DNA from: Cutibacterium granulosum
GTDB taxonomy: Bacteria > Actinomycetota > Actinomycetes > Propionibacteriales > Propionibacteriaceae
NCBI RefSeq assembly: GCF_900186975.1
Contig: NZ_LT906441.1
Location: 1,798,001 to 1,862,000, forward strand
DNA length: 64,000 bases
Reading direction: 5' to 3'
Shown here: positions 50,259 through 60,715 of the stretch, in pieces
How the letters are laid out: each line of letters starts with the position of its first letter
Numbering within the stretch: the stretch's first letter is position 1
Position numbers and translations under genes: made by a program
The notes under the pieces: model-generated
Databases searched by the model: none
Seen by the model: only the letters and a program-made list of their open reading frames with translations
What the model was told of the DNA's origin: nothing

Positions 50259-52013
50259 TCAGGCCCAAGGGTGTGCCAGCAGAAGCTCGGTGTTCTGATC
50301 CGTGCTCTTGCCCATACGACGGTTGCCGTGGTGGTCGATGACGCCCAGATGACGGTCGTTGGCAGCGAACTCACGGTAGAGGCTGGCCAGACCCTCAGGG
50401 GTGGTGGTGTCGTAGTCCACCTGGTAGGGGGCATCGGACTCGATCAGGGTGGCGAACAGACTGATCGTGCCGTCGTGGTTGTCGGTGACCTCGAGGATGC
50501 GTCCCATCTGCGGGAAGTCGACGTGGGAAGCGGTGTTGATCTCCCACCAGCAACGACGCGCATCGCTGAAGTTGCGGTGCGCAACGATGTTGTTGTTGTG
50601 GGTGTGACCGTTGACCCAGGCCAGGACGTTCGGGTAGTGCCCCAGCAGGTTGACGAGCTGATTGCCACCGTGCCGCTTGCCGGTGCCATCCATCGGCGGG
50701 ATGAGGTTGTTCATCGTCCACGAGGTGTGGTGGCTGAACAGGATGAACATCTGGTCGGAGACCTGGTGGTGACGGCGCACACCGAAGTCGTCGTAGTAGG
50801 TGGAGCTGCCAGCCCGCAGCACCTGCTTGAGCCACTTCCACTGCACGTCGTCGAGCGAACCGTTGGTGTAGCCAGCCCGGTTCGTGGAGTCCATCGAAAT
50901 GCCGGTGACGCCCGAAGCGATCTGGAAGGTGTAGTAGCCGCGCACGGCGTCGAGGTCGTTCTGGGTGAAGCCGTGACCGGGGGCTGGGGATCCGGCGGGG
51001 GCGTTGTCGAGGTGCGCCTTGATGAACTGCGCCGGGGTGAAGGGGCGGCGCTTGGCATCCGGGGTGACGTGCTGGGTGAGCGAGACGGCACGGTTGGTGA
51101 GGTCAACCTTCTGACCACCCTTGGTGGCCGTGAGGAAGGCTTGCTTGTCGCGCTCGTCGGCGAAGCCCATGAGCTTCTGGTCACCGGTGTACATGGCCTC
51201 CAACAGGCTCCAGTCGGAGGGCAGGGTGCCTTGGACCGAGTCGTCGTGGTTGCCGAAGACGGCGTACCACGGAATCTGGAGGCCCGGGGAGCTGAACGGC
51301 TTCATGATGCGCTCGAAGTAGCGGTCCACCTTGGGGTAGCCGGCCTTCTTGTACATGTCGTTGATGCTGGACTCGGGGTTGTAGTACAGCTTGTCGCCGG
51401 AGGTCTGGACGGACTCCCAGCGCTCCTTGGAGCCACTGTTGGCGGTCAGGGTGCCGCCGGAGAGAATGGTGAGGTACCACTCGAGCTCAATGGTCTCGTG
51501 GTTGTCGGTGTTGTCACCGGTGCTCACGACCATGTCGAACTTGCGACCGGTGAACGGTCCACCGGGCAGGGAGTTGATGCGACGCACCAGGGAGGCGGTG
51601 CCCAACGGGCCGAGGGGCTCCTGGGGGCGGAATGCCGGTCCGGCAAGGGGATGCATGAACTCCACTCGCATCGGCGACTGGACGTCGGTGACGTGCAGGT
51701 CGGTGACCTGCACGAAGCTGGCCAGTGCGGTACGACGATCGTCGCGTCCGCCCTTGGCCGAGATCATGTCCTCACGCACGCGCAGCGGGAAACCCTTGTG
51801 GGCGACAATGCGCTGGTAGCCGTCATTGCTCGCAGGCAGGCCAACCTGCTCGAGGGTGGTGCCGGCAATGCTGTGAGTACGCTCTGCGGCATGACCGGGG
51901 ACCACATCGGTGCCCAGGAGAGCTGCAGCAGAAACCAGGGTGGCACCGCCGAGGAAACCACGTCGGCCGATGGTGGTGTTGGTCAGGTGGGTGTCGGGAC
52001 GATTCTCGGGCAT
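50259..52013 (-). CDS. Tat-exported metallophosphoesterase (PPA1498-like family)
   Basis: A 584-residue protein from ATG 52013. TTIGRRGFLGGATLVSAAAL is a twin-arginine signal. The calcineurin-like motifs are spread out: VTDLHVTDVQ, STGDNTDN, VFGNHDDS, LFSHHTSW and VNGHTHNNN, which supply the two-metal site. Long inserts between them match the TIGR03767-type family first described in P. acnes. The substrate is unknown; folded export suggests metal loading in the cytoplasm. It is flanked by a strong terminator. Confidence 0.9.
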   Translation of the reverse strand: MPENRPDTHLTNTTIGRRGFLGGATLVSAAALLGTDVVPGHAAERTHSIAGTTLEQVGLPASNDGYQRIVAHKGFPLRVREDMISAKGGRDDRRTALASFVQVTDLHVTDVQSPMRVEFMHPLAGPAFRPQEPLGPLGTASLVRRINSLPGGPFTGRKFDMVVSTGDNTDNHETIELEWYLTILSGGTLTANSGSKERWESVQTSGDKLYYNPESSINDMYKKAGYPKVDRYFERIMKPFSSPGLQIPWYAVFGNHDDSVQGTLPSDWSLLEAMYTGDQKLMGFADERDKQAFLTATKGGQKVDLTNRAVSLTQHVTPDAKRRPFTPAQFIKAHLDNAPAGSPAPGHGFTQNDLDAVRGYYTFQIASGVTGISMDSTNRAGYTNGSLDDVQWKWLKQVLRAGSSTYYDDFGVRRHHQVSDQMFILFSHHTSWTMNNLIPPMDGTGKRHGGNQLVNLLGHYPNVLAWVNGHTHNNNIVAHRNFSDARRCWWEINTASHVDFPQMGRILEVTDNHDGTISLFATLIESDAPYQVDYDTTTPEGLASLYREFAANDRHLGVIDHHGNRRMGKSTDQNTELLLAHPWA

Positions 52014-52281
52014 GTTCGTCAAGGCTCTGACTGTCCTTCCATACGCGGAAAACCGCATCCGTCAAGCGACTCGACACGTCACGGTGCCCATGAGAGGCAC
52101 CATCGGCATCGCGACCCAGCTTGACGAACGGGGTCGGTCTTTTCTGCATACTAGGCAGATGGACCGACCCCGAGGCGTCACCGAGTCATCGAGAAATTGA
52201 AGTTCAGGTTACGTTCTGGCAAACAATTCCGAGGGGGCCGGAACACCCCGTCGGTGAATCCATCGCCGACCACGAATTGCG

Positions 52282-54039
52282 TCAACCCCGAACCTCGTCG
52301 AGAACCTGGGCGACGACGTCGGCCACGGCCACGTCACGACGCTCGGAGCTCCTGCGATCACGAATCTCGACCAACCCGTCCTTGAGGCCACGCCCGACGA
52401 CGACGCTGGTCGGCATGCCGAGGATCTCCGCATCGGCGAACTTGACTCCCGGGGATGCCTTGCGATCGTCGAACAGCACCTCCAGGCCGGCCTCCGAGAG
52501 CTCGGTGGCGATCCGGGTGGCCTCGGTGCGGATGTCGTCACCCTTGCCGGTGGCCAGCACGTGCACGTCGAACGGGGCGACGCTGCGCGGCCAGGCCAGG
52601 CCCTTGTCGTCACAGGTGTACTCGGCCACGGCGGCCACGGCACGCGAGATTCCCACACCATAGGAGCCCATCGTCACGGTCACGAGCTTGCCGTTCTGAT
52701 CAAGCACCTTGAGCCCCAGCGATTCGGCATATTTGCGGCCGAGCATGAAGATGTGGCCCATCTCGATGCCACGGGCCAGGGTGAGCGGCCCCGAGCCATC
52801 CGGAGCCGGATCACCCTCGCGCACCTCGGCGACGTCGATGACGCCATCGGGGGTGAAGTCACGCCCGGCAACAAGATCGTAGACGTGTCGTCCGGCCTCG
52901 TCGGCACCGCTGATCCACACCGTACCGGTGACCACCCGCGGATCGACGAGGTACCTCACCTTCGACTCACTCGTCTCCCCCAGTGCCCGCGGACCGATGT
53001 AGCCCTTGACCAGGTGTGGATGGGCGGCAAAGTCCTCGTCGGTGAACGGGACGGCCTCAGCTGGTTCCAGGGCTGCCTCGAGACGCTTCTCGTCGATCTC
53101 ACGGTCCCCGGGCAGACCGATGGCCAGCGGGTGGGTCGTGCCGTCGGGCTCGATGACCTTGAAGAGGATGTTCTTCAAGGTGTCGTCGCCCTGCCAGGCT
53201 CGGTCCTCACGCGGATAGCGCTCGTTGGACAGCTGGACCAGAGCATCGATGCTCGGCACATCTGGGGTCTCACGCACCTGCGCCTGCGGAACGTCCGAGA
53301 AGTCGAGCGGCTCAGGGGCAGCGACGCGCACGGCCTCGACATTGGCGGCGTACCCACCCGGAGAGCGCACGAAGGTGTCCTCACCGTTCTCGGCAACTGC
53401 CAGGAACTCCTCGGAGCGTGACCCACCCATCGGACCGGACATGGCTCGCACGATGGCATAGTCGAATCCCAACCGGTCGAAGATCCTGATGTAGGCCGCA
53501 CGATGCTTCTCGTAGGAGGCGGCAAGACCCTCGTCGTCGATGTCGAAGGAGTAGGAGTCCTTCATGACGAATTCGCGGCCACGCAGGATTCCGGCACGTG
53601 GTCGCGCCTCGTCGCGGTACTTGTTCTGGATCTGGTAGATCGACAGTGGGAGGTCCTTGTACGAGGAGTACATGTCCTTGACGAGCAGGGTGAACATTTC
53701 CTCGTGGGTGGGCCCGAGCAGCAGGTCGGCCCCCTTGCGGTCCTTGAGGCGGAACAGGTTGTCGCCGTACTCGACCCACCGATTGGTCTGCTTGTAGGGC
53801 TCCGATGGCAGCAGCGCCGGGAAGTGCACCTCCTGGGAGCCGATGGCCGCCATTTCCTCACGAGCGATGGCCTCGATCCGGCGCAGCACCCGCAGCCCCA
53901 ACGGCAGCCAGGTGTAGATGCCCGGTGCCGTCCTACGGATGTATCCCGCCCGTACCAGCCAACGGTGGCTGGGCACCTCGGCATCGGCCGGGTCCTCCCG
54001 CAGCGTTCGGACGAAGAACTCGCTCATGCGCGTCAACAT
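52282..54039 (-). CDS. proS: Prolyl-tRNA synthetase
   Basis: A 585-residue class II synthetase, bacterial type. Motif 1 region [20 protein letters not shown], motif 2 [20 protein letters not shown], an editing (INS) domain in the middle ([20 protein letters not shown]) and motif 3 near [18 protein letters not shown] 54039 is preceded by GGAAAGG. It charges proline tRNAs and clears Ala-tRNA(Pro). It is alone on its transcript or with the next upstream GNAT gene (134-base gap). Confidence 0.97.
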   Translation of the reverse strand: MLTRMSEFFVRTLREDPADAEVPSHRWLVRAGYIRRTAPGIYTWLPLGLRVLRRIEAIAREEMAAIGSQEVHFPALLPSEPYKQTNRWVEYGDNLFRLKDRKGADLLLGPTHEEMFTLLVKDMYSSYKDLPLSIYQIQNKYRDEARPRAGILRGREFVMKDSYSFDIDDEGLAASYEKHRAAYIRIFDRLGFDYAIVRAMSGPMGGSRSEEFLAVAENGEDTFVRSPGGYAANVEAVRVAAPEPLDFSDVPQAQVRETPDVPSIDALVQLSNERYPREDRAWQGDDTLKNILFKVIEPDGTTHPLAIGLPGDREIDEKRLEAALEPAEAVPFTDEDFAAHPHLVKGYIGPRALGETSESKVRYLVDPRVVTGTVWISGADEAGRHVYDLVAGRDFTPDGVIDVAEVREGDPAPDGSGPLTLARGIEMGHIFMLGRKYAESLGLKVLDQNGKLVTVTMGSYGVGISRAVAAVAEYTCDDKGLAWPRSVAPFDVHVLATGKGDDIRTEATRIATELSEAGLEVLFDDRKASPGVKFADAEILGMPTSVVVGRGLKDGLVEIRDRRSSERRDVAVADVVAQVLDEVRG

Positions 54040-54172
54040 GTCTGCCTTTCCGGTGGTGCTCGGCCCTCCGCCGCCCTTCGGCGTGACTGTCACCAACCGG
54101 GGTGATCCTATCGCCTCCGAACCGGTCATCCGGTGCGCAGCCCTCGGCGCGGGACGCTCAGCCGAGAACGCT

Positions 54173-55012
54173 TCAGTACAGGATGGTCGTCATCGTGCCG
54201 ATCCGACGAAAACCAACCGCATCATAGGTGCCCCGCGCAGCGACATTGAAGTCGTTGACGTACAACGTGACGGTGTGGTGGCGAAGCCTGGCGAGCTGAA
54301 CCACACCAGCCATGGCGGGGGCGGACAGACGTTGGCCACGCAAGGTGGGATCGAGCCACACCCCCTGGATCTGACAGGCCCCACCCCAGGACAGGGCAAC
54401 GTCGGACTTCCATCGCACGGTGCGGTGCTCGTCGAGAATGCCGAAGGTGTCCCCCCGCTGCATCATGGCGAGCATGTGACGCCGATATCCGTTGGACGGA
54501 TCCAGCGGGCTGACGCCAACCTCCTCGGTGTACATGTCGACGGCAGCACGGAAGTACGACTCGAAGTCCTCGAATCCCACGACCCGAACTCGCGGATCCG
54601 GCGTGATCGCCGGTGGGGAGTCGATGACGAGCAGGGGCTGGTCCGTGCGTTTGGCACGGGGGTGTCCCCATGCTCGTTCCGACAGATGGGTGAGGTGCTC
54701 GTGGAACGGCAGCACGGCTCGTTGGGTACCCATGATCGACGTTGACGTGCGCCACGGCCCCACCCGGGCTGCCAGGGCGGCGAGTACCTCCTCGTCGTCG
54801 GCAACCGGAACCAGGTTGGACCCGACGTGCACCAGGCCGACGAGGTCGCCATGACGAAATGCCCCGTACACCGGGCAGCCCAGCCGCGATCGTTTCAGCC
54901 CGCCTTGCTGGATTCGATCCAGGAGGAAGAGGTTCTCCACCGGGCGGGCACCAAGCAGTGCCAGGGCGTCGGGGAGGTCGTCGTCGTCAAGTGGACGGAC
55001 TCGAGTCCTCAC
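54173..55012 (-). CDS. DUF4081/GNAT family acetyltransferase
   Basis: A 279-residue protein from GTG 55012, one base after the ispG stop. The N-terminal half ([40 protein letters not shown]) resembles DUF4081; the C-terminal half is a GNAT fold with [20 protein letters not shown] (acetyl-CoA loop) and [20 protein letters not shown]. The dxr-rseP-ispG-GNAT order is conserved in actinobacteria. Acceptor unknown. Confidence 0.9.
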   Translation of the reverse strand: MRTRVRPLDDDDLPDALALLGARPVENLFLLDRIQQGGLKRSRLGCPVYGAFRHGDLVGLVHVGSNLVPVADDEEVLAALAARVGPWRTSTSIMGTQRAVLPFHEHLTHLSERAWGHPRAKRTDQPLLVIDSPPAITPDPRVRVVGFEDFESYFRAAVDMYTEEVGVSPLDPSNGYRRHMLAMMQRGDTFGILDEHRTVRWKSDVALSWGGACQIQGVWLDPTLRGQRLSAPAMAGVVQLARLRHHTVTLYVNDFNVAARGTYDAVGFRRIGTMTTILY

Positions 55013-55013
55013 C

Positions 55014-56156
55014 TCAGGAAACCGTCACCTCGGGGGCGCCGCCCTCGTCGAGCTCTGCCGCCATGCGATGGGCCTCGGAGACCAACGTGTCAACGATCTG
55101 GTCCTCAGACACGGTGGTGATGACCTCGCCGTGCTGGAAGATCTTGCCCTTGCCATTTCCGGCTGCCACCCCCAGATCGGCCTCGCGACCCTCCCCGATG
55201 CCATTGACGACGCATCCCATGACGGCCACGCGCAATGGAGCGTCGACATCGGCCAATGCGTCGGTGACGTCGTTGGCGAGCTTGAGGACGTCAACCTGGC
55301 AGCGACCGCACATCGGGCACGAGACGATCTCCAGGCCGCGGGGACGCAGGTTGAGCGACTCGAGGATCTTGACGCCGACCTTGACCTCCTCGACAGGGTC
55401 GTCGGACAGCGAGACCCGGATGGTGTCGCCGATACCCTCGGCGAGCAGGTGCCCGAAGGCGACTGCCGACTTGATCGTGCCCTGGAACGCCGGGCCGGCC
55501 TCGGTGACACCCAGGTGCAGGGGGTAGTCGCACTCCTGGGAGAGCAGCTCGTACGCCTTGATCATGACGACCGGATCATGGTGCTTCACCGAAATCTTGA
55601 AGTCGTGGAATCCAACCTGCTCGAAGAGGCTCGCCTCCCACAGGGCGGACTCGACCATGGCCTCGGCAGTGGCCGAGCCGTGCTTGGCGAGCAGTCGCGG
55701 GTCCAGGGAGCCGGCGTTGACACCGATGCGCAGGCTGGTGCCGTGCTCGTGGGCCGACTGGCAGATTGTCTCGACCTGGTCGTCGAACTTGCGAATGTTG
55801 CCGGGGTTGACGCGCACTGCCCCGCAACCGGCTTCGATGGCGGCAAAGACGTACTTGGGCTGGAAGTGAATGTCTGCGATGACCGGGATCGGTGACTTCG
55901 CCACGATGGCAGGCAGGGCTGCTGCGTCCTTGTCGGTCGGGCAGGCCACCCGTACGATGTCGCAACCAGCGGCGGTGAGGGCAGCGATCTGCTGCAGGGT
56001 GGCCCCGACATCGTGCGTCTTGGTCGTCGTCATGGACTGCACACTGATGGGAGCGTCACCACCGACCAGCACGTCACCGACTTTGATCTGGCGGGTCTTG
56101 CGACGCGGTGCCAAGGTCGGGATGGGGGGCGTGGGCATGCCCAGATTGACGGTCAT
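55014..56156 (-). CDS. ispG: (E)-4-hydroxy-3-methylbut-2-enyl-diphosphate synthase
   Basis: A 380-residue IspG from ATG 56156, preceded by AGGAG. It has [40 protein letters not shown] and the iron-sulfur ligands in [11 protein letters not shown] and [16 protein letters not shown]. It converts MEcPP to HMBPP in the MEP isoprenoid pathway. Dxr, an earlier enzyme of the same pathway, is coded 4.5 kb upstream; normally only rseP separates them, here a large nuclease gene is also present. Confidence 0.97.
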   Translation of the reverse strand: MTVNLGMPTPPIPTLAPRRKTRQIKVGDVLVGGDAPISVQSMTTTKTHDVGATLQQIAALTAAGCDIVRVACPTDKDAAALPAIVAKSPIPVIADIHFQPKYVFAAIEAGCGAVRVNPGNIRKFDDQVETICQSAHEHGTSLRIGVNAGSLDPRLLAKHGSATAEAMVESALWEASLFEQVGFHDFKISVKHHDPVVMIKAYELLSQECDYPLHLGVTEAGPAFQGTIKSAVAFGHLLAEGIGDTIRVSLSDDPVEEVKVGVKILESLNLRPRGLEIVSCPMCGRCQVDVLKLANDVTDALADVDAPLRVAVMGCVVNGIGEGREADLGVAAGNGKGKIFQHGEVITTVSEDQIVDTLVSEAHRMAAELDEGGAPEVTVS

Positions 56157-56347
56157 GACGTTCTCCTCGCAAGCGGGTGCGATCCAACATGGCGAGCCTA
56201 GTACCTTCTCCACGGCAGTGGTGCAGACCCAGGCGTTGGGAGCCGAAGCGTGGGCCCCGTGATGGTCTGTCGCCGTGGCGTGCAGCCGTGGTGGTATCAG
56301 ATGCCGAACTCATGGTAACCCGCAGGCGCAACACGTCTGGAGCACCA

Positions 56348-56381
56348 GAGCCGCCCCCACCACGAGTGGCAGGAGCGGCTC
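56348..56381 (-). terminator. Stem-loop between the nuclease gene and ispG
   Basis: A 14-bp stem with three wobble pairs (56348-56361 with 56368-56381) lies about 40 bases after the stop of the ExeM-like gene. It is placed to separate that transcript from ispG. No strong T run. Confidence 0.5.
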
Positions 56382-56422
56382 CGCGACGAATCAGCCGATG
56401 GCGTGATCAGATGATGACGCCA

Positions 56423-59242
56423 TCAGATGCCGGTGGCCGGCAGGGCCGGTAGATCGGCAGACCCTCCAGGTACGACGGCAGCCTGAGCGGCATCCCCCGA
56501 CACGTCGTCAGTACCGGTTCCATGTGCGGATGCCGAAGCCCCCGCCGGTGTGGCGCTCGGAGTGCCGGGCGTCCCACCAGGCAGTGACGGAACCGGAGTC
56601 AGCGACGGAGCCGGGGTACCAGGCGTCACACTCGCAGCAGCACTGGGCTCGTCACTCACAGCGCCACTCGGCGTGGCAGGCGACGCAGTGGGCGAAACAG
56701 ACGGCTCACCACTGGGCGGTGTCGACACCGACGCGCTCGGCTCGACGGACGAGGTTTCACTGGGCTGCGGGGTCGACGCGCCCGGGAACGTGATCCCCAC
56801 CAGGGCGGGATCGTGGTCGGAGGCAGCCCATGGTCCGCTCGTGTGGAAATCCGTCACATTGTAGTTGCGACGGGAGTACTGCATGGCGATGGACTCGTCG
56901 GCATTGATGTCCCACACCCCGGCACCACTGACCATCCTCATGGCCGCCGCGTTGGCGAAGATGTGGTCCAGGGAACCCAGCCGTCCACCGTACTGGAAGG
57001 TCGACGCGCCAGGAGCGAGCTGCTCGACGACCTCGGTGTAGCCGGCGTCCTTGATCTTCATGACCGGATCCTCCATGCCGTAGGCGTTGAAGTCACCGAG
57101 CAGGAACACCGGCTCGCCGGCGAACTCCTTGGCGCTCCAGTCGATCAGTGCCTGGGCCTGGACAGTACGTGAGGGGTTCGACTTGCCCTGACCGGTGCCG
57201 TCGTCCTCCCCGGAACCCTTCGACTTGAAGTGATTGGCGACGGCGACGAAGGAGCCCCTGACGTCCTTGGCCACGAACTTCTGGGCCAGTGGCTGACGGG
57301 CATTGGCGTAGGCATCATCCATGAGGATGAGCGATGGTCCCTCCGGGCGCACCGAGTCGAGTCGGTAGATGAACGCGGTACGGATGACGTCCTCATGGGG
57401 CGGCACGACGGTCGGCGAGGCGACGTATCCCCAGACCTGGGAACCAGCAGCCTTGTTGAGTTCGTCCACCAGATGGGCCAGGGCCTTGTCACGAGGCTGA
57501 CCGGGCAGGTAGGTGATGGACGCGGAGTTCTCCACCTCCATGAGCGCGACGACGTCGGCGTCCAAACCGTTGATGGCCGTGACGATCTTGGCCTGCTGGT
57601 CGTGGAATGCCTCTCGGGTGTAGGCGCCACGCACCGTGCAGAAATTGGCGGTGACCGGCGTGCCGGTGCGATCCGTGTAGGCCTTGCAGCCGTCCTCGTC
57701 CTTGCCCAGGTCGGTGAAGTAGTTGAGCACGTTGAAGCTGGCGAGCTTGAGATCGGAGTCGAAACTCGGGGCCTTGGCCGGACGATCGTTGGTGGTGGTG
57801 ATCGGACTGTGGGGCGACTGGGCGCCCGAGACCATGCCAGTGGGCTGGAAGTTCCACCCGAACCGGTAGTCCATGATCACCGGTCTGGTGAAGCCCACGT
57901 GGGAGCCGGTACGCATCGGTGTGTCCTGGGACAGGTACGGCAGCGGGGAGTTCTTGGCCTCGTCGTTGGTCTGATAGTTCCAGCTCGCACCGTCGTCCAG
58001 ATTGATGGATCGGGCACGGTTCTCGTCCTCGACCTTCTTGGCATCCTCACCGGGACGGGCCACCTCGGTACCTTGGTACAGCGGCTCGGTGCCGAAGGCG
58101 AGGCCAACGGTGCCGAACTGGTTGAGCTGGTAATTGTTAGAGATGGTGTAGGTGCCCTGTGGTTCCACGAGCATGGACTCATACGCCTCACGCTGCGCAT
58201 CGGTGCGCGGCAGGGTTGCGAGTTTCACCGGCTTGACGTCGGCACAGCCCTTGGTCTCGGTGACGCTCGTCCCATTGATCTCGGTGAGACCGTTGAACTC
58301 CGAGACCTCACCGGAGACGACGACGCACTGACCTGCGGTGTAGGCGCTGGCGGCCTTGGCGGAGTGGACGAAGATGCCGTCGGAGGCATCGGTCGGGGTC
58401 TTGGCCACACCACCAGAGCCGGGAGTCTGGATGTAGAGGCCATTGAACCCGCCCTTGGGGTAGACGGCGGTGACGACGCCCGTGGTGGTCACGACCTTGC
58501 CGACCATCGGGCTGGTGTCGGTGGTGCCCTGGATGTCGGCGATGCTCGTCTGGCCAGTCGGGGTCTCGGAGGCAGTGGGGGTCGCAGAACCGCTCGGAGT
58601 GGGGCTGGCCGTCTGGTCAGGAGTGCCTGGCGTGCTGGGAGCCGGTGTGCTGGCGGAGTTCATCGGGCTGGGAGTGCCGATGACGAAGTCCGCGGAGTTG
58701 TCGTCGGTGTCCTCGAGGCCACCCCGCTGGGCCGAGGTGGTGTTCGACAGTGCCTTGGTCGGTTTTCCCTCGGCCTTGGCGGCGGCACCGTAGCCGACGA
58801 GGTCGACGACCGTGCCGTCCGGGCCGACCAGCTGCACCGATCCCTTGGTGCCACTCATGTTGGCACCGCAGGTGGCATCCGGGGTGGGCAGTGCCTGGGT
58901 ACCACCGGCTCCCTTGGCCTGCTGGACGAGGAAGTGACCGCCGGGACCGACCGACCCGCTCAACGTGCACCTGTTTCCGCGATTGCCGGTGGCTCCGTAG
59001 TACTCCACGACGTACCCGTCCAGCGAGATCGTCTCGGAGGTGGGATTGACGAGCTCGACGAAGTCGTGGGTGAGGGTGGCTCCACTGTTGCCACCGCCAC
59101 CGTAGACCTCATTGATGAGTGGGTGGGGAGCTGGGCCGGCATTGGCACTTGGCACGAGCAGACCGGCACATGCGAGGGCCGAGGTCGTCACCGCGGCGAT
59201 ACCGGTCAGCACCCGGCGCATACGGCCAGAGGTGTTCATCAT
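56423..59242 (-). CDS. ExeM/NucH-type secreted endonuclease with LTD domain and truncated sortase motif
   Basis: A 939-residue secreted protein. Signal peptide (about 1-36), lamin-tail domain (INEVYGGGGNSGATLTHDFV), Thr/Ser/Pro-rich linker (about 195-245), an OB-like segment (VGKVVTTTGVVTAVYPKGGF), then an endonuclease/exonuclease/phosphatase domain (LKLASFNVLNYFTDLG, VALMEVENS, FVAVANHFKSKGSGEDDGTG, FLLGDFNAYGMEDPV, DHIFANAAAM, SDHDPALVGI). A second Pro/Ser/Thr stalk leads to LPATGI and the stop. The LPATG motif lacks the usual hydrophobic helix and basic tail. It should degrade extracellular DNA and probably be released rather than anchored. Confidence 0.92.
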   Translation of the reverse strand: MMNTSGRMRRVLTGIAAVTTSALACAGLLVPSANAGPAPHPLINEVYGGGGNSGATLTHDFVELVNPTSETISLDGYVVEYYGATGNRGNRCTLSGSVGPGGHFLVQQAKGAGGTQALPTPDATCGANMSGTKGSVQLVGPDGTVVDLVGYGAAAKAEGKPTKALSNTTSAQRGGLEDTDDNSADFVIGTPSPMNSASTPAPSTPGTPDQTASPTPSGSATPTASETPTGQTSIADIQGTTDTSPMVGKVVTTTGVVTAVYPKGGFNGLYIQTPGSGGVAKTPTDASDGIFVHSAKAASAYTAGQCVVVSGEVSEFNGLTEINGTSVTETKGCADVKPVKLATLPRTDAQREAYESMLVEPQGTYTISNNYQLNQFGTVGLAFGTEPLYQGTEVARPGEDAKKVEDENRARSINLDDGASWNYQTNDEAKNSPLPYLSQDTPMRTGSHVGFTRPVIMDYRFGWNFQPTGMVSGAQSPHSPITTTNDRPAKAPSFDSDLKLASFNVLNYFTDLGKDEDGCKAYTDRTGTPVTANFCTVRGAYTREAFHDQQAKIVTAINGLDADVVALMEVENSASITYLPGQPRDKALAHLVDELNKAAGSQVWGYVASPTVVPPHEDVIRTAFIYRLDSVRPEGPSLILMDDAYANARQPLAQKFVAKDVRGSFVAVANHFKSKGSGEDDGTGQGKSNPSRTVQAQALIDWSAKEFAGEPVFLLGDFNAYGMEDPVMKIKDAGYTEVVEQLAPGASTFQYGGRLGSLDHIFANAAAMRMVSGAGVWDINADESIAMQYSRRNYNVTDFHTSGPWAASDHDPALVGITFPGASTPQPSETSSVEPSASVSTPPSGEPSVSPTASPATPSGAVSDEPSAAASVTPGTPAPSLTPVPSLPGGTPGTPSATPAGASASAHGTGTDDVSGDAAQAAVVPGGSADLPALPATGI

Positions 59243-59431
59243 CGGGTACTCCAGGGGTAGAGCTTTTCAGCCGCAGAGGCGCGGCCACAGCACACTTTGC
59301 CCCTTCACATGCCAGTCCATCCAATGATTACCGGCCTTTCACCTGTCATACACCCGAAGGACCCCGAAACGTCACGCAGTGGATCCGCAACCGCACGCGT
59401 TCCGGAGCACGACCGGACGAACGACGCCACC

Positions 59432-60715
59432 TCAGAACAGCCGTACCGGGCTGACGAGGTCGGCAATGATGAGGATGATGCCCATGACCAACAGTGCTCC
59501 GCCGATCACCCACGCCACCGGAAGCATCATGGCGGTGTCGGCTGGACCGGGATCGGGCCTGCCCAGCACCCGGAAGACACCGCGCTTGATCCACTCGTAG
59601 ATCGCCCCGGCAATGTGTCCACCGTCCATCGGGGGCAGCGGGATGACGTTGAGCCAGAACAGGAAGAGGTTGAGACCACCCAGCAGGCTCGCCCCGAACG
59701 CCACCTTGTCCCCCGTCGTGAGCTGGTCGTTGGCAGCAACGTCACCTGCCACCACGGAGGCCCCGACGATGCTCATCGGGCTGTTGACATCCCGTGCCTT
59801 CCCGGTGACGACGTCGGAGGCGACGTTCCACGTGAGTACCGGCAGACGTACCAGCGCGAGCAGGGACTGCTTGGACATCTGCCACATCTCGGAGACGGTG
59901 TCGCCCGGCCCGGAGTGCACGACGACGGCCTGCGGCATGAATCCCATGAACCCGGCCTCGACGGTGCGGGTCGGGTCCAAACGGTCGCGCACGGTGTTGG
60001 TGACGGTGTTGACGGTGGGCAGGGTACGTCGCTGGCCGTCCCGGACGATGACGAGGGTGGCCGGCTGGTCGGTGTTGGCCCGGATGAGATCGGAGAGCTG
60101 TTCCCACGACGTCACCTCGACACCGTTGAACGAGACGACCTCGTCACCTGGCTGCAGACCCATCCGGTGGGCCGGCGTCTCGGGATCATTCGCGGTGCAC
60201 GACCGCGACGGGTCGCTGGTGCTCAGCACGCACTCGTTGACTGCCGCCACATTCGTCGTCTGAGCGGGACGTCCGGCGATGCCGAACACACCCCAGAACA
60301 ACAGGAACGCCAGCAGTAGATTGGTGAGGATTCCCCCGCTCATGACGACCAGGCGCTGCCACACCGGTTTGTCACAGAACAGACGTCCGCGGTCCTGCGG
60401 GGTGATCTCCTCGCTCTCGGCCTGCCGGGCCTGGTCGGCAACCCTCGTCAACCACGTGCTGCGCCGATGGGTGACGTCGACCGGGTACATGCCGATGATC
60501 CTAGTGTAGCCCCCGAACGGCAGCCACTTGAAACCGTAGGTGGTCTCACCCCGCCGCGTCGACCAGATGGTCGGCCCGAAACCGGCGAAGAACTCGGTGG
60601 CCTTCATCCCGAACAGTTTCGCCGGGATGAAGTGGCCCGCCTCGTGCAGCAGCACTGAGACGATGATGAGACCGAAGAAGACGACTCCGCCCAGGATCGA
60701 GACGAGGACGTTCAC
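59432..60715 (-). CDS. rseP: RIP metalloprotease RseP (M50 family)
   Basis: A 427-residue intramembrane protease from GTG 60715, overlapping the dxr stop (GTGA). The zinc motif HEAGH (His24, His28) lies in the first membrane segment, a PDZ domain is in the middle (HRMGLQPGDEVVSFNGVEVT), and the second zinc ligand region is NVIPLPPMDGGHIAGAIYEW. Site-2 proteases cut membrane anti-sigma factors or signal peptide remnants. It follows dxr as in most actinobacteria. Confidence 0.95.
   Translation of the reverse strand: MNVLVSILGGVVFFGLIIVSVLLHEAGHFIPAKLFGMKATEFFAGFGPTIWSTRRGETTYGFKWLPFGGYTRIIGMYPVDVTHRRSTWLTRVADQARQAESEEITPQDRGRLFCDKPVWQRLVVMSGGILTNLLLAFLLFWGVFGIAGRPAQTTNVAAVNECVLSTSDPSRSCTANDPETPAHRMGLQPGDEVVSFNGVEVTSWEQLSDLIRANTDQPATLVIVRDGQRRTLPTVNTVTNTVRDRLDPTRTVEAGFMGFMPQAVVVHSGPGDTVSEMWQMSKQSLLALVRLPVLTWNVASDVVTGKARDVNSPMSIVGASVVAGDVAANDQLTTGDKVAFGASLLGGLNLFLFWLNVIPLPPMDGGHIAGAIYEWIKRGVFRVLGRPDPGPADTAMMLPVAWVIGGALLVMGIILIIADLVSPVRLF

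Noticed and set aside
49922-50434. Minus-strand 170-codon frame in the gap before the metallophosphoesterase gene
   Set aside because: It runs across the 19-bp terminator stem and overlaps the end of the real gene out of frame.
57230-59260. Plus-strand 676-codon frame opposite the secreted nuclease
   Set aside because: Shadow; the minus strand has signal peptide and catalytic motifs, the plus strand none.
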